Assembly: GCA_964620605.1 (NCBI GenBank)
Contig: CAZUHQ010000041.1
Coordinates: 1 to 28,761 of the forward strand
DNA length: 28,761 nucleotides
Direction: 5' to 3'
DNA from: Thalassotalea_E sp964620605
GTDB lineage: Bacteria; Pseudomonadota; Gammaproteobacteria; Enterobacterales; Alteromonadaceae
A program made the translations under genes and the position numbers. Positions within the stretch are counted from its first letter, which is position 1, and every line of letters starts with the position of its first letter. Under the pieces are notes generated by a model that saw only the letters and a program-made list of their open reading frames with translations, had not been told where the DNA came from and did not search any database. Shown in pieces: positions 15,623 through 23,729 of this stretch.

Positions 15623-16579
15623 CTACTGAATTAACGGAGAATCTTCGTAATCAAAATTAAAGCCTTTAATATCGGCAGCCTTGATTAACTGCTGGATATA
15701 TTGCGCGATAGTTTTGCGTTTCACTTTTTCATTAAGGTATTCAGAGACCTTGTCTTGCACATAGTCAAATGGCAAAGCTGTGCCTTCAATTTTGCGCTCA
15801 ATTAATACAATATGAAAACCATAACGGCTTTCAATTGGATAATTTATTAGCCCGGCTTCGGCTTTAAATATCTGGCGTTCAAACTCAGGCACCGTTTGCC
15901 CTTGTGACACTTGCCCTAAATTCCCTCCCATAGCTTTTGACGGACAGGCAGAATGCTGAGTGACTAACTCGTTAAAACTTTCAGGCGCACCCTGAATGGT
16001 TGTGATCATAGCGTCTGCAACGTCTTTCATTCTCAGGCGTTCATTAACATCATCAGGCGAAACCGCTAATAAAATATGACGCAATTCAACTAATGGAGAA
16101 GTGGTAAACTTTTGTTTATTTTGCTGATAAAAGCGCAGACATTCGTCCTCTGAGGCGTTAGGTGTGATACGTTCATGATCAATCAACTGGTTAATTAAAT
16201 GATATTCTGAACTGGTATCCAGTGACATCGGGTCACTCACAATACCGACTTCCTGCGCTTTTTGCTTGATCAGCTCGCCGATAATTAAATACTCAGCTGC
16301 TTTAACCATGCTTTGACGCTTAGAATCTGCTGGGTGATACTGCATTTCACCTAACACTTGCACTTCGGTAATTTCTACACCATTAACCAGGATCTCTGGC
16401 ACTTCAGCCGGTATCTCTTTAGCCCGCTGTGCAGCTTGTAGCTCCTGTTCAGCCTCAGTAAAATCACCGTGGTTTACCGCCGGGTTATTGATTTCTTGAT
16501 GATCTGAGCAGCCGCAAGATGACGAGTGCTGTTCACTGGTTATCGGCCCTGCACTGGGCGCTGCATTAATAATTTCCAT
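15623..16579 (-). CDS. PpiC-type (parvulin) peptidyl-prolyl isomerase of the nar cluster
   Basis: Folding helper with a parvulin domain at about 163-262: LVELRHILLAVSPDDV, FNELVTQHSACPSKAMGGNL, GQTVPEFERQIFKA and YPIESRYGFHIVLIE. Residues 60-140 resemble the NifM/SurA-type N-terminal helical part. There is no signal peptide, so it is cytoplasmic. The N-terminus carries SCGCSDHQE (C22, C24, H27), which might bind metal. Length 318. A NifM-like isomerase follows narI in several Pseudomonas nar operons, and the same position here suggests a role in NarGHI maturation. A strong hairpin lies between narI and this gene. ATG at 16579 is preceded by GAGGAAA. Confidence 0.87.
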   Translation of the reverse strand: MEIINAAPSAGPITSEQHSSSCGCSDHQEINNPAVNHGDFTEAEQELQAAQRAKEIPAEVPEILVNGVEITEVQVLGEMQYHPADSKRQSMVKAAEYLIIGELIKQKAQEVGIVSDPMSLDTSSEYHLINQLIDHERITPNASEDECLRFYQQNKQKFTTSPLVELRHILLAVSPDDVNERLRMKDVADAMITTIQGAPESFNELVTQHSACPSKAMGGNLGQVSQGQTVPEFERQIFKAEAGLINYPIESRYGFHIVLIERKIEGTALPFDYVQDKVSEYLNEKVKRKTIAQYIQQLIKAADIKGFNFDYEDSPLIQ

Positions 16580-16607
16580 AACATTTCCTCAATCGCTCAT
16601 TTTCATA

Positions 16608-16636
16608 AAAGGATCAAGCACTGAGCTTGATCCTTT
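16608..16636 (-). terminator. Hairpin between narI and the prolyl isomerase gene (attenuator candidate)
   Basis: AAAGGATCAAGC and GCTTGATCCTTT are perfect 12-bp arms with a 5-nt loop. On the minus strand only four T residues follow the stem. It lies directly after the narI stop and may reduce read-through into the isomerase gene or protect the narGHJI message. Confidence 0.6.
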
Positions 16637-16642
16637 CTAAGA

Positions 16643-17338
16643 TTATTTAGCACGAACTACCTGATAGTTACGGCCAAAGTATTTCACCGGTACACTCCAG
16701 ATATGTACTAAGCGGCTAAATGGAAACAACACAAACAAGGTCATGCCTAATAAGATATGAAGCTTGTAGATTAATCCGACACTACTTAGTGACATTGCTG
16801 CCTCAGTCATATCAAAGGTGACAATGTTTTGTGCCCAGCTCATCATCTTCAGCATTTCACTACCATCTAAATGACTGAATGAGAATAGGATACTGATCAA
16901 ACCAAGCGCTAACTGAACAAATAGCAGCACTAAAATTAAAATATCCATCGTGGTACTAGTAGCACGCACTCTCGGATTATTTAATCGGCGATTAAGCAAA
17001 ATCACAATGCCATATAGGCAAATTAAGCCAAAGAAGCCACCTGCGCCCATGGCAATTAATTGCTTAGTTGCTGCCGTCACACCAAGGGCATGCCATACTT
17101 GTGGTGGTGTTAATAAGCCAACAAAGTGGCCTGCCAGCACGGCTATAATACCGATATGAAACGCCATCGAGCCTTTTTTAATGCCCTTACCTTCAAGCAT
17201 CTGACTGGAACCTGTTTTCCAGGTGTATTGTTCCCTGTCATAACGAAGCATTGAACCGATGATAAAAATAGTTAATGCAATATAGGGATAAAGTCCGAAT
17301 AAAAGCGTATTTAAGTAATCCGCTGAATTTGAAAACAT
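16643..17338 (-). CDS. narI: Respiratory nitrate reductase gamma subunit NarI (cytochrome b)
   Basis: Membrane subunit that oxidises quinol and passes electrons through two b haems to NarH. Five hydrophobic segments span the 231 residues (E. coli 225). The haem ligands are visible as H61 and H71 (MAFHIGIIAVLAGHFVGLL) and H194 and H212 (YKLHILLGMTLF, SRLVHIW), with the same 10- and 18-residue spacings as E. coli H56/H66 and H187/H205. GGAGG 8 nt upstream of the ATG lies inside the end of narJ, which suggests translational coupling. Confidence 0.97.
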   Translation of the reverse strand: MFSNSADYLNTLLFGLYPYIALTIFIIGSMLRYDREQYTWKTGSSQMLEGKGIKKGSMAFHIGIIAVLAGHFVGLLTPPQVWHALGVTAATKQLIAMGAGGFFGLICLYGIVILLNRRLNNPRVRATSTTMDILILVLLFVQLALGLISILFSFSHLDGSEMLKMMSWAQNIVTFDMTEAAMSLSSVGLIYKLHILLGMTLFVLFPFSRLVHIWSVPVKYFGRNYQVVRAK

Positions 17339-17340
17339 AG

Positions 17341-18105
17341 TTAATTACCTCCAGATACAGTTGTTGCTTGCGTCCCATTATTTGCAAGGGTATCTGCAAC
17401 AATGGCATCGATAAATTGAATAGGAACATCTTGATCGCGACGTTGAGATTGAGATGGTTTATTAATCGCACTGCCACAGGCATCGCTGTTAGCATCAGGA
17501 CCAAACTTAACCATCTCTTCTTCCCAGACCTTGTCGATAGCCTCTTTCGTGTCGTCGCGTTTTTCGCCTTTAACTTGCTGAGCAAGATCAGCATAGTCAA
17601 TGTCGACTTGAGCAAGATTAACCAATGCAGTAAACAAGTTGCCATATTCGCTGTCACGTTTATCCAGGCGCACTTTCAGCAACGCCAGAATATGTGCAAC
17701 ATCCTGCAACCAGCCACGGGCATTAGTTTCGCCCTGTGTCGAAGCAAATTCTAAGAATAGCGGAATATAATCTGGCAGCTCACGCATACCAATTTCCAGT
17801 CCGGCGGCCTTGTATTGTTCAATCAAGTCAATCATTGCCTGGCCACGATCACGGCTTTCGCCGTGAATGTGTTCAAACAGTAATAATGACAAGGTGCGGC
17901 CACGCTCAAACATCGCATCATAATCTGATTGCCAGTCCAATAAATCCATGGCAAAACGTTGTTCAACAAACCCGAGTAAACCGGCTTTATCTGCTGATGA
18001 TAAGTGTTGATCATTCTCAATAAAACTGACAACATCCGATTTGGCACTGACCAACTCTGCTGTTGGGTAGTCAATCAAACGAGAAATTAAAGCTAAAATA
18101 TCCAT
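17341..18105 (-). CDS. narJ: Nitrate reductase assembly chaperone NarJ
   Basis: Dedicated chaperone for molybdenum cofactor insertion into NarG and for membrane attachment; not part of the final enzyme. The 254-residue protein (E. coli 236) shows NarJ/TorD-family features: ISRLIDYPTAEL near the start, YDAMFERGRTLSLLLFEHIHGESRDRG and LPDYIPLFLEF. The C-terminal tail is low complexity. It starts 8 bp after narH with AGGAGG upstream, and overlaps the narI ribosome binding site. Confidence 0.96.
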   Translation of the reverse strand: MDILALISRLIDYPTAELVSAKSDVVSFIENDQHLSSADKAGLLGFVEQRFAMDLLDWQSDYDAMFERGRTLSLLLFEHIHGESRDRGQAMIDLIEQYKAAGLEIGMRELPDYIPLFLEFASTQGETNARGWLQDVAHILALLKVRLDKRDSEYGNLFTALVNLAQVDIDYADLAQQVKGEKRDDTKEAIDKVWEEEMVKFGPDANSDACGSAINKPSQSQRRDQDVPIQFIDAIVADTLANNGTQATTVSGGN

Positions 18106-18113
18106 AGTTCCTC

Positions 18114-19655
18114 CTACTCGTTTGGCTCTAACATGCTAACCGGAATGACTTCACGTACCGTCTGGCTCTTACCACCAAATAAATTGGTACCAGTAGAACC
18201 TGTAGCGCAGCCATTACCAAAGCTAAAGCCACAACCTGACTTTTCATTAAAGGCATTTTCAGTATGTACTTTATGAGTGGTTGGAATAACAAAGCGATCT
18301 TCATAATTGGCAATCGCCATGGTTTGATACATATCTTCAACCTGATATTTATCTAATCCCACTTGCTCCAATACCGCTAAGTCTTCAACTTTTTCTACCT
18401 GCTGAGAACGCTTAAATGCACGCATTGCCAGCATCCGCTCTAACGCATTCACCACAGGTTCTTCATCGCCGGCAGTTAACAAATTAGCCAAATACTTCAT
18501 TGGAATACGTAGCGATTTCAAGTCAGGGATCACGCCGTTTTGTCCGACATGCCCCGCTTCAATCGCCGTTTGTACTGGGCTTAATGGCGGTACGTACCAC
18601 ACCATAGGTAAGGTACGGTATTCAGGGTGAAGTGGCAGCGCAATTTTCCAATCCATCGCCATTTTATAAACCGGCGACTCAATTGCCGCGTCCAACCAGG
18701 CTTGTGGAATGCCTTCTTTACGGGCAGCTTCTTGCACTGCTTCGTCATTCGGGTCTAAGAAAATATCACATTGCGCTTGATATAAATCTTTTTCGTTTGG
18801 CACAGATGCCGCTTGTTCAATGCGGTCAGCATCGTAAAGCATAACGCCCAGGTAACGAATACGGCCGACACAGGTTTCTGAACAAACGGTCGGTTGACCA
18901 GCTTCAATGCGCGGATAACAGAAAATACATTTTTCTGATTTACCGGTTTTCCAGTTGTAGTAAATTTTCTTATACGGACAACCTGAAACACACATCCGCC
19001 AGCCACGGCATTTGTCCTGATCAATCAGAACGATACCGTCTTCTTCACGCTTATAGATAGCACCACTTGGGCAACTGGCAACACACGCTGGATTCAAACA
19101 ATGTTCACATAAACGAGGCAAATACATCATGAAAGTTTTTTCAAACTGACCGTAAATGTCTGCCTGCACGTTATCGAAGTTTTTATCTGCCTTTCGGTGT
19201 TTAAACTCAGTGCCTAAAATTTCTTCCCAGTTAGGCCCCCAGTTAATTTTTTCCATCCGTTGACCAGAGATCAATGAACGAGGACGAGCTACCGGTTGGT
19301 GCTTTGACTCACCTGCTTTATGCAAATGCTGATAATCAAAATCAAACGGTTCATAGTAATCGTCAATTTCCGGTAAATCCGGATTAGCAAAAATATTTGC
19401 TAAAATACGGCGTTTGTTACCTTGCTTAGGTTCTAACTTGCCGGCTGAGTTACGCACCCAGCCGCCGTTCCATTTTTCCTGGTTTTCCCACTCTTTCGGG
19501 TAACCGACACCTGGCTTGGATTCAACATTGTTAAACCAGGCATACTCAACCCCTTCACGCGAGGTCCAGACGTTTTTACAAGTTACTGAACATGTATGAC
19601 AACCGATACATTTGTCTAAGTTCAGCACCATGCCTATTTGCGCTCTAACTTTCAT
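18114..19655 (-). CDS. narH: Respiratory nitrate reductase beta subunit NarH (Fe-S protein)
   Basis: Electron-transfer subunit with four Fe-S clusters linking NarI and NarG. It shows CIGCHTCSVTCKNVW, CEHCLNPACVASCPSGA, CRGWRMCVSGCPYKK (the Trp in place of a Cys marks the [3Fe-4S] site) and CIFCYPRIEAGQPTVCSETC. ATG at 19655 gives MKVRAQIGMVLNLDKC, matching the E. coli N-terminus, with AGGAG upstream; an in-frame start at 19718 would overlap narG and is rejected. Length 513 (E. coli 512). It begins 10 bp after narG. Confidence 0.98.
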   Translation of the reverse strand: MKVRAQIGMVLNLDKCIGCHTCSVTCKNVWTSREGVEYAWFNNVESKPGVGYPKEWENQEKWNGGWVRNSAGKLEPKQGNKRRILANIFANPDLPEIDDYYEPFDFDYQHLHKAGESKHQPVARPRSLISGQRMEKINWGPNWEEILGTEFKHRKADKNFDNVQADIYGQFEKTFMMYLPRLCEHCLNPACVASCPSGAIYKREEDGIVLIDQDKCRGWRMCVSGCPYKKIYYNWKTGKSEKCIFCYPRIEAGQPTVCSETCVGRIRYLGVMLYDADRIEQAASVPNEKDLYQAQCDIFLDPNDEAVQEAARKEGIPQAWLDAAIESPVYKMAMDWKIALPLHPEYRTLPMVWYVPPLSPVQTAIEAGHVGQNGVIPDLKSLRIPMKYLANLLTAGDEEPVVNALERMLAMRAFKRSQQVEKVEDLAVLEQVGLDKYQVEDMYQTMAIANYEDRFVIPTTHKVHTENAFNEKSGCGFSFGNGCATGSTGTNLFGGKSQTVREVIPVSMLEPNE

Positions 19656-19665
19656 CTCGGTTCTC

Positions 19666-22600
19666 CTACTTCTTAAACTCATTAAACTGTGCTTCAGACT
19701 GGTTTTGCGCATCATCATCTAACCAGTCCACTTTGTTCATCTTACGAACGATAACGAATTCATCTCGGTTACAACCTACGGTGCCATAGTAATTGAAACC
19801 ATAAGATTGCTGTGCATAGCCGCCGATCATGTGCGTCGGCTTCATCACCGCACGAGTCACTGAGTTATGAATACCACCGCGTGTTTGGGTTGTTTCCGCA
19901 CCTGGTACATTCACAATACGTTCCTGTGCGTGATACATCATACTCATGCCTTCTGGCACCCGTTGTGACACTACGGCACGGGCAGCAATGGCACCGTTAA
20001 CGTTAAACACTTCAATCCAGTCGTTATCGATAATGCCCGCTTTTTCAGCGTCAACTTCAGATAACCAGACAATAGGGCCACCACGAGATAACGTCAGCAT
20101 TAATAAGTTATCCGAGTATGTTGAGTGGATACCCCATTTTTGATGCGGCGTGATCCAGTTAAGCGCTATTTCCTTATTACCATTAGGTTTGGCATTCATT
20201 AACGGCTGCACGGTTTTTAGGTTAATTGGTGGCTTATAAACACACATGGTTTCACCAAAGTCGCGCATCCATTCATGATCCTGATAGAACTGTTGACGAC
20301 CAGTAACTGTGCGCCATGGGATAAGCTCATGAACATTGGTATAACCAGCGTTATAGGAAACATGTTCATCTTCTAACCCAGACCAGGTAGGTGATGAAAT
20401 AATCTTACGTGGCTGCGCTTGAATATCGCGAAAACGAATTTTCTCTTCTTCTTTTGGTTTAGCTAAATGAGTATGATCGCGACCGGTAATTTTACCTAAG
20501 GCATCCCAGGCTTTAACCGCTACCTGACCGTTAGTTTCCGGTGCTAGCGATAAAATCACTTCACAAGCATCAATCGCTGAATCAATCTTAGGACGCCCTT
20601 CATTGGCACCTTGATGATGCACTTTATTTAACTTACCTAAGAAGTCGACTTCATCCTGAGTGTTCCAGTCAATGCCTTTACCACCATTACCTAACTTGTC
20701 CATTAAAGGACCAAGCGAGGTAAAACGTGCATAAACATTTGGATAATCACGCTCTACTTCAACTAAATTCGGCGCAGTTTGACCCGGAATTAAATCACAT
20801 TCGCCTTTCCACCAGGCTTTAACACCAAATGGCTGGGCAATTTCTGCTGGCGTATCATGTAATATCGGCACGGTAACCAGGTCTTTTTCTTTCCCTAAAT
20901 GTACAGCACCGTCAGGAGCTGTCGTTAATTCAGAGAATTTTTTTGCAATACCTTTAAAGATATCCCAGTCGCTGCGCGCTTCCCAAACCGGATCAACGGC
21001 TTTTGATAACGGATGAATAAATGGATGCATATCCGAGGTATTCATGTCGTCTTTTTCATACCAGGTTGCGGTTGGCAATACGATATCTGAATATAAACAA
21101 GTAGTAGACATTCTAAAGTCTAAGGTGACAAACAAGTCGACTTTACCTTCTGCGCCTTTGTCTTCAAACTTGACGTCTTCTGGTTTCTTATCACCAGCTT
21201 CGCCAAGATCTTTACCCATTAAGCCATGTTTAGTGCCTAATAAATGTCTCAGCATATACTCATGACCTTTACCGGAAGAACCTAACAGGTTTGAGCGCCA
21301 GATAAACATGTTACGCGGGAAGTTTTGCGGATTATCCGGTTCTTCACAGGCAAATTTCAAATCGCCCGATTTAAGTTTATCCACGGTATAATCTTTTGCA
21401 GACATACCCGCAGCCTCTGCTTCTTTACACAGATTTAACGGGTTCATTGCCAATTGCGGTGCAGATGGTAACCAGCCCATACGTTCGGCGCGCGAGTTAA
21501 AATCAATGATTGAACCTGACCACTTTTCTTTATCCGCTAATGGCGAAATCACCTCATCCATTGCCAGTTTTTCATAGCGCCACTGACTCGAATGATTGTA
21601 GAAGAACGAGGTACCATTCATATGACGTGGCGGACGTTGCCAGTCAAGACCAAAGGCGAGCGGCTGCCAGCCAGTTTGTGGACGTAATTTTTCCTGACCA
21701 ACATAATGCGCCCAGCCGCCACCTGACTGACCGATACAACCACACATCATCAACATATTGATAAGACCACGGTAGTTCATATCCATGTGATACCAGTGGT
21801 TAAGCGCAGCCCCGACGATCACCATAGAGCGACCACGGGTTTTATCAGCGTTATCGGCAAACTCTTTTGCTACCTTGATAACATCTTCAGGACGACAACC
21901 GGTAATTTTTTCCTGCCATTTCGGTGTGTAAGGCAAGTCTTGGTCGTAATCGCTAGCGCAATTTTCACAGCCATAACCGTTATCGACACCGTAGTTAGCC
22001 AAGGTTAAATCGAATACCGTCGCAACATAGATTTCTTTACCATCAGCCAGGGTAATTTTCTTCACTGGCACTTTACGGTTAATAACATCGCTATGCTCAG
22101 TATGGTCGAAGTAATTATGCTCATGAGCATTGGTTTCGGTGGCAAAATATGGGAATGCAACATCGAGAATTTCATCATGCCCTTGTTTTAAACTCACTTT
22201 TAAAGTGACTTCATCACCGGTTTTACCATCACGTTGTTCAATGTTCCACTTACCACGCTTGCGACCGTCTTCCCCCCAACGATAGCCAACAGAGCCATTT
22301 GGTGACATTAATTGACCATTTGCTTCGTTGAGTGCAATGGTTTTCCATTCAGGGTTATTGTCCTGACCAAGATTTTCAGCCAGATCCGAAGCACGTAAAA
22401 AACGTCCTTGAATTAACTGGCCGTCTTTTTCATCCAACATCACCAACATAGGGAAGTCAGTGGTACTGCGAACATACTCATTGAAGTAGTCACTCTTACC
22501 TGTGGTGTGGTATTCCTTCAAAATTACGTGACCAAATGCCATTGCCAGCGCAGCATCTGTACCTTGCTTAGGCGCTAACCATTGGTCGGTCAACTTGGAT

Positions 22601-23463
22601 AATTCAGAATAATCCGAAGTAATAGAAACTACTTTCGTGCCTTTATAGCGAACCTCAGTTAAGAAGTGAGCATCCGGGGTACGAGTTTGTGGCACATTTG
22701 AACCCCAGGCAATAATGTAATTTGAATTATACCAGTCAGCAGATTCAGGCACGTCGGTCTGCTCACCCCAAACTTGTGGCGATGCTGGTGGTAAATCACA
22801 ATACCAATCATAGAAACTTAAACAGTTACCACCAATTAAAGATAGATAACGGGCACCAGCTGCGTATGACACCATAGACATCGCAGGAATAGGTGAGAAA
22901 CCTGACACCCGATCTGGGCCATAAGTTTTAGTGGTATAGACATTCGCGGCAGCAATAATTTCATTGACTTCGCTCCAGTCTGCACGAACAAAACCGCCTA
23001 AACCACGTTGCTGTTTATACGATTGCGCTTTTGCCTTGTCCTCGACGATTGACTGCCATGCAGCAACCGGATCTCTGTATTGTGCTTTAGCTTCGCGCCA
23101 AAGTTTGATCAGTTTTTTACGAACTTTCGGATATTTAAGGCGATTGGCGCTATAAATATACCAGGAATATGATGCGCCACGAGGACAACCACGTGGTTCA
23201 TGATTAGGTAAATCAGGACGGGTACGAGGATAATCCGTTTGCTGGGTTTCCCAGGTAACTAATCCGTCTTTAACGTAAATTTTCCAGCTACAAGAACCTG
23301 TGCAGTTCACCCCGTGGGTAGAACGAACAATTTTGTCATGTTGCCAGCGACGGCGATAGCCATCTTCCCAAGTGCGATCTTCTTCTGTAGTAACCCCATG
23401 GTCACCTGAGAAGCTTTCAGATTTGGGCTTAAAAAAGCGTAATCTATCCAAAAAACGACTCAT
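19666..23463 (-). CDS. narG: Respiratory nitrate reductase alpha subunit NarG
   Basis: Catalytic molybdenum bis-MGD subunit that reduces nitrate to nitrite on the cytoplasmic face. Nearly all landmark stretches match E. coli NarG: TWEDGYRRRWQHDKIVRSTH, the FS0 ligands H50, C54, C58 and C93 (HGVNCTGSCSW, RGCPRG), YDWYCDLPPASPQ with D223 as the predicted Mo ligand, and GEQTDVPESADWYNS. Length 1265 (E. coli 1247). ATG at 23463 matches the E. coli start (MSRFLDRLRFFKPK) and has GGAG 8 nt upstream; a TTG four codons earlier overlaps that GGAG and is unlikely. First gene of narGHJI; promoter features lie at 23495-23588. Confidence 0.98.
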   Translation of the reverse strand: MSRFLDRLRFFKPKSESFSGDHGVTTEEDRTWEDGYRRRWQHDKIVRSTHGVNCTGSCSWKIYVKDGLVTWETQQTDYPRTRPDLPNHEPRGCPRGASYSWYIYSANRLKYPKVRKKLIKLWREAKAQYRDPVAAWQSIVEDKAKAQSYKQQRGLGGFVRADWSEVNEIIAAANVYTTKTYGPDRVSGFSPIPAMSMVSYAAGARYLSLIGGNCLSFYDWYCDLPPASPQVWGEQTDVPESADWYNSNYIIAWGSNVPQTRTPDAHFLTEVRYKGTKVVSITSDYSELSKLTDQWLAPKQGTDAALAMAFGHVILKEYHTTGKSDYFNEYVRSTTDFPMLVMLDEKDGQLIQGRFLRASDLAENLGQDNNPEWKTIALNEANGQLMSPNGSVGYRWGEDGRKRGKWNIEQRDGKTGDEVTLKVSLKQGHDEILDVAFPYFATETNAHEHNYFDHTEHSDVINRKVPVKKITLADGKEIYVATVFDLTLANYGVDNGYGCENCASDYDQDLPYTPKWQEKITGCRPEDVIKVAKEFADNADKTRGRSMVIVGAALNHWYHMDMNYRGLINMLMMCGCIGQSGGGWAHYVGQEKLRPQTGWQPLAFGLDWQRPPRHMNGTSFFYNHSSQWRYEKLAMDEVISPLADKEKWSGSIIDFNSRAERMGWLPSAPQLAMNPLNLCKEAEAAGMSAKDYTVDKLKSGDLKFACEEPDNPQNFPRNMFIWRSNLLGSSGKGHEYMLRHLLGTKHGLMGKDLGEAGDKKPEDVKFEDKGAEGKVDLFVTLDFRMSTTCLYSDIVLPTATWYEKDDMNTSDMHPFIHPLSKAVDPVWEARSDWDIFKGIAKKFSELTTAPDGAVHLGKEKDLVTVPILHDTPAEIAQPFGVKAWWKGECDLIPGQTAPNLVEVERDYPNVYARFTSLGPLMDKLGNGGKGIDWNTQDEVDFLGKLNKVHHQGANEGRPKIDSAIDACEVILSLAPETNGQVAVKAWDALGKITGRDHTHLAKPKEEEKIRFRDIQAQPRKIISSPTWSGLEDEHVSYNAGYTNVHELIPWRTVTGRQQFYQDHEWMRDFGETMCVYKPPINLKTVQPLMNAKPNGNKEIALNWITPHQKWGIHSTYSDNLLMLTLSRGGPIVWLSEVDAEKAGIIDNDWIEVFNVNGAIAARAVVSQRVPEGMSMMYHAQERIVNVPGAETTQTRGGIHNSVTRAVMKPTHMIGGYAQQSYGFNYYGTVGCNRDEFVIVRKMNKVDWLDDDAQNQSEAQFNEFKK

Positions 23464-23494
23464 GTTATTCTCCAAGCATGTCTAGTTTGATGTC

Positions 23495-23535
23495 ATCTTA
23501 GAGCAGCTGTAGAAGTAAAGATTGATCTCGATCAA
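23495..23535 (-). promoter_or_regulatory. FNR-dependent promoter of narG
   Basis: TTGATCTCGATCAA (23522-23535) is a perfect FNR box. TAAGAT (23495-23500, minus strand) fits as a -10 element. A start point near 23487 places the box centre at -41.5, the class II position used by the E. coli narG promoter. Confidence 0.85.
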
Positions 23536-23564
23536 GTTTGAAAATCACGGAAAAGTCATACTAT

Positions 23565-23588
23565 TACCTACCTACCACCTTGTGGGTA
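23565..23588. promoter_or_regulatory. NarL/NarP-like heptamer cluster upstream of narG
   Basis: TACCACC (23573-23579), a 2-nt gap and GTGGGTA (23582-23588) form a 7-2-7 inverted pair. Each half matches the NarL heptamer TACYNMT except at the last position. Another TACCTAC lies at 23565-23571. The pair is centred 52 bp upstream of the FNR box centre, about -93 for narG, close to where E. coli NarL acts. Could also serve divergent narX. Confidence 0.6.
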
Positions 23589-23694
23589 TACGGTTTTTTA
23601 TAGCTTTTTAGGTAAAATAAGGGCTTGCAGATAATCAACAATAAAAAAACCTTTTTATTCGCAGCCATTTAGTTTTTGTAGGTATCACCTAAGC

Positions 23695-23728
23695 AGGTAA
23701 GTTAAGTAGGTAAGTTAAGTAGGTAAGT
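23695..23728 (+). repeat. 13-bp tandem repeat covering the narX ribosome binding site
   Basis: AGGTAAGTTAAGT is repeated exactly at 23695-23707 and 23708-23720, followed by a partial third copy AGGTAAGT (23721-23728) that runs up to the ATG at 23730. The AGG of the last copy is the only plausible Shine-Dalgarno. Copy-number slippage would alter the leader but leave one AGG in place. Confidence 0.85.
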
Positions 23729-23729
23729 A

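Noticed and set aside
18974..19018. Apparent missing cysteine in a NarH cluster motif (CRGW)
   Set aside because: The Trp in place of Cys is normal in NarH and defines the [3Fe-4S] cluster; not a defect.
19656..19718. Upstream in-frame start for narH
   Set aside because: It would overlap the end of narG by 53 bp and add 21 residues not found in NarH; the ATG at 19655 has AGGAG and matches the family N-terminus.
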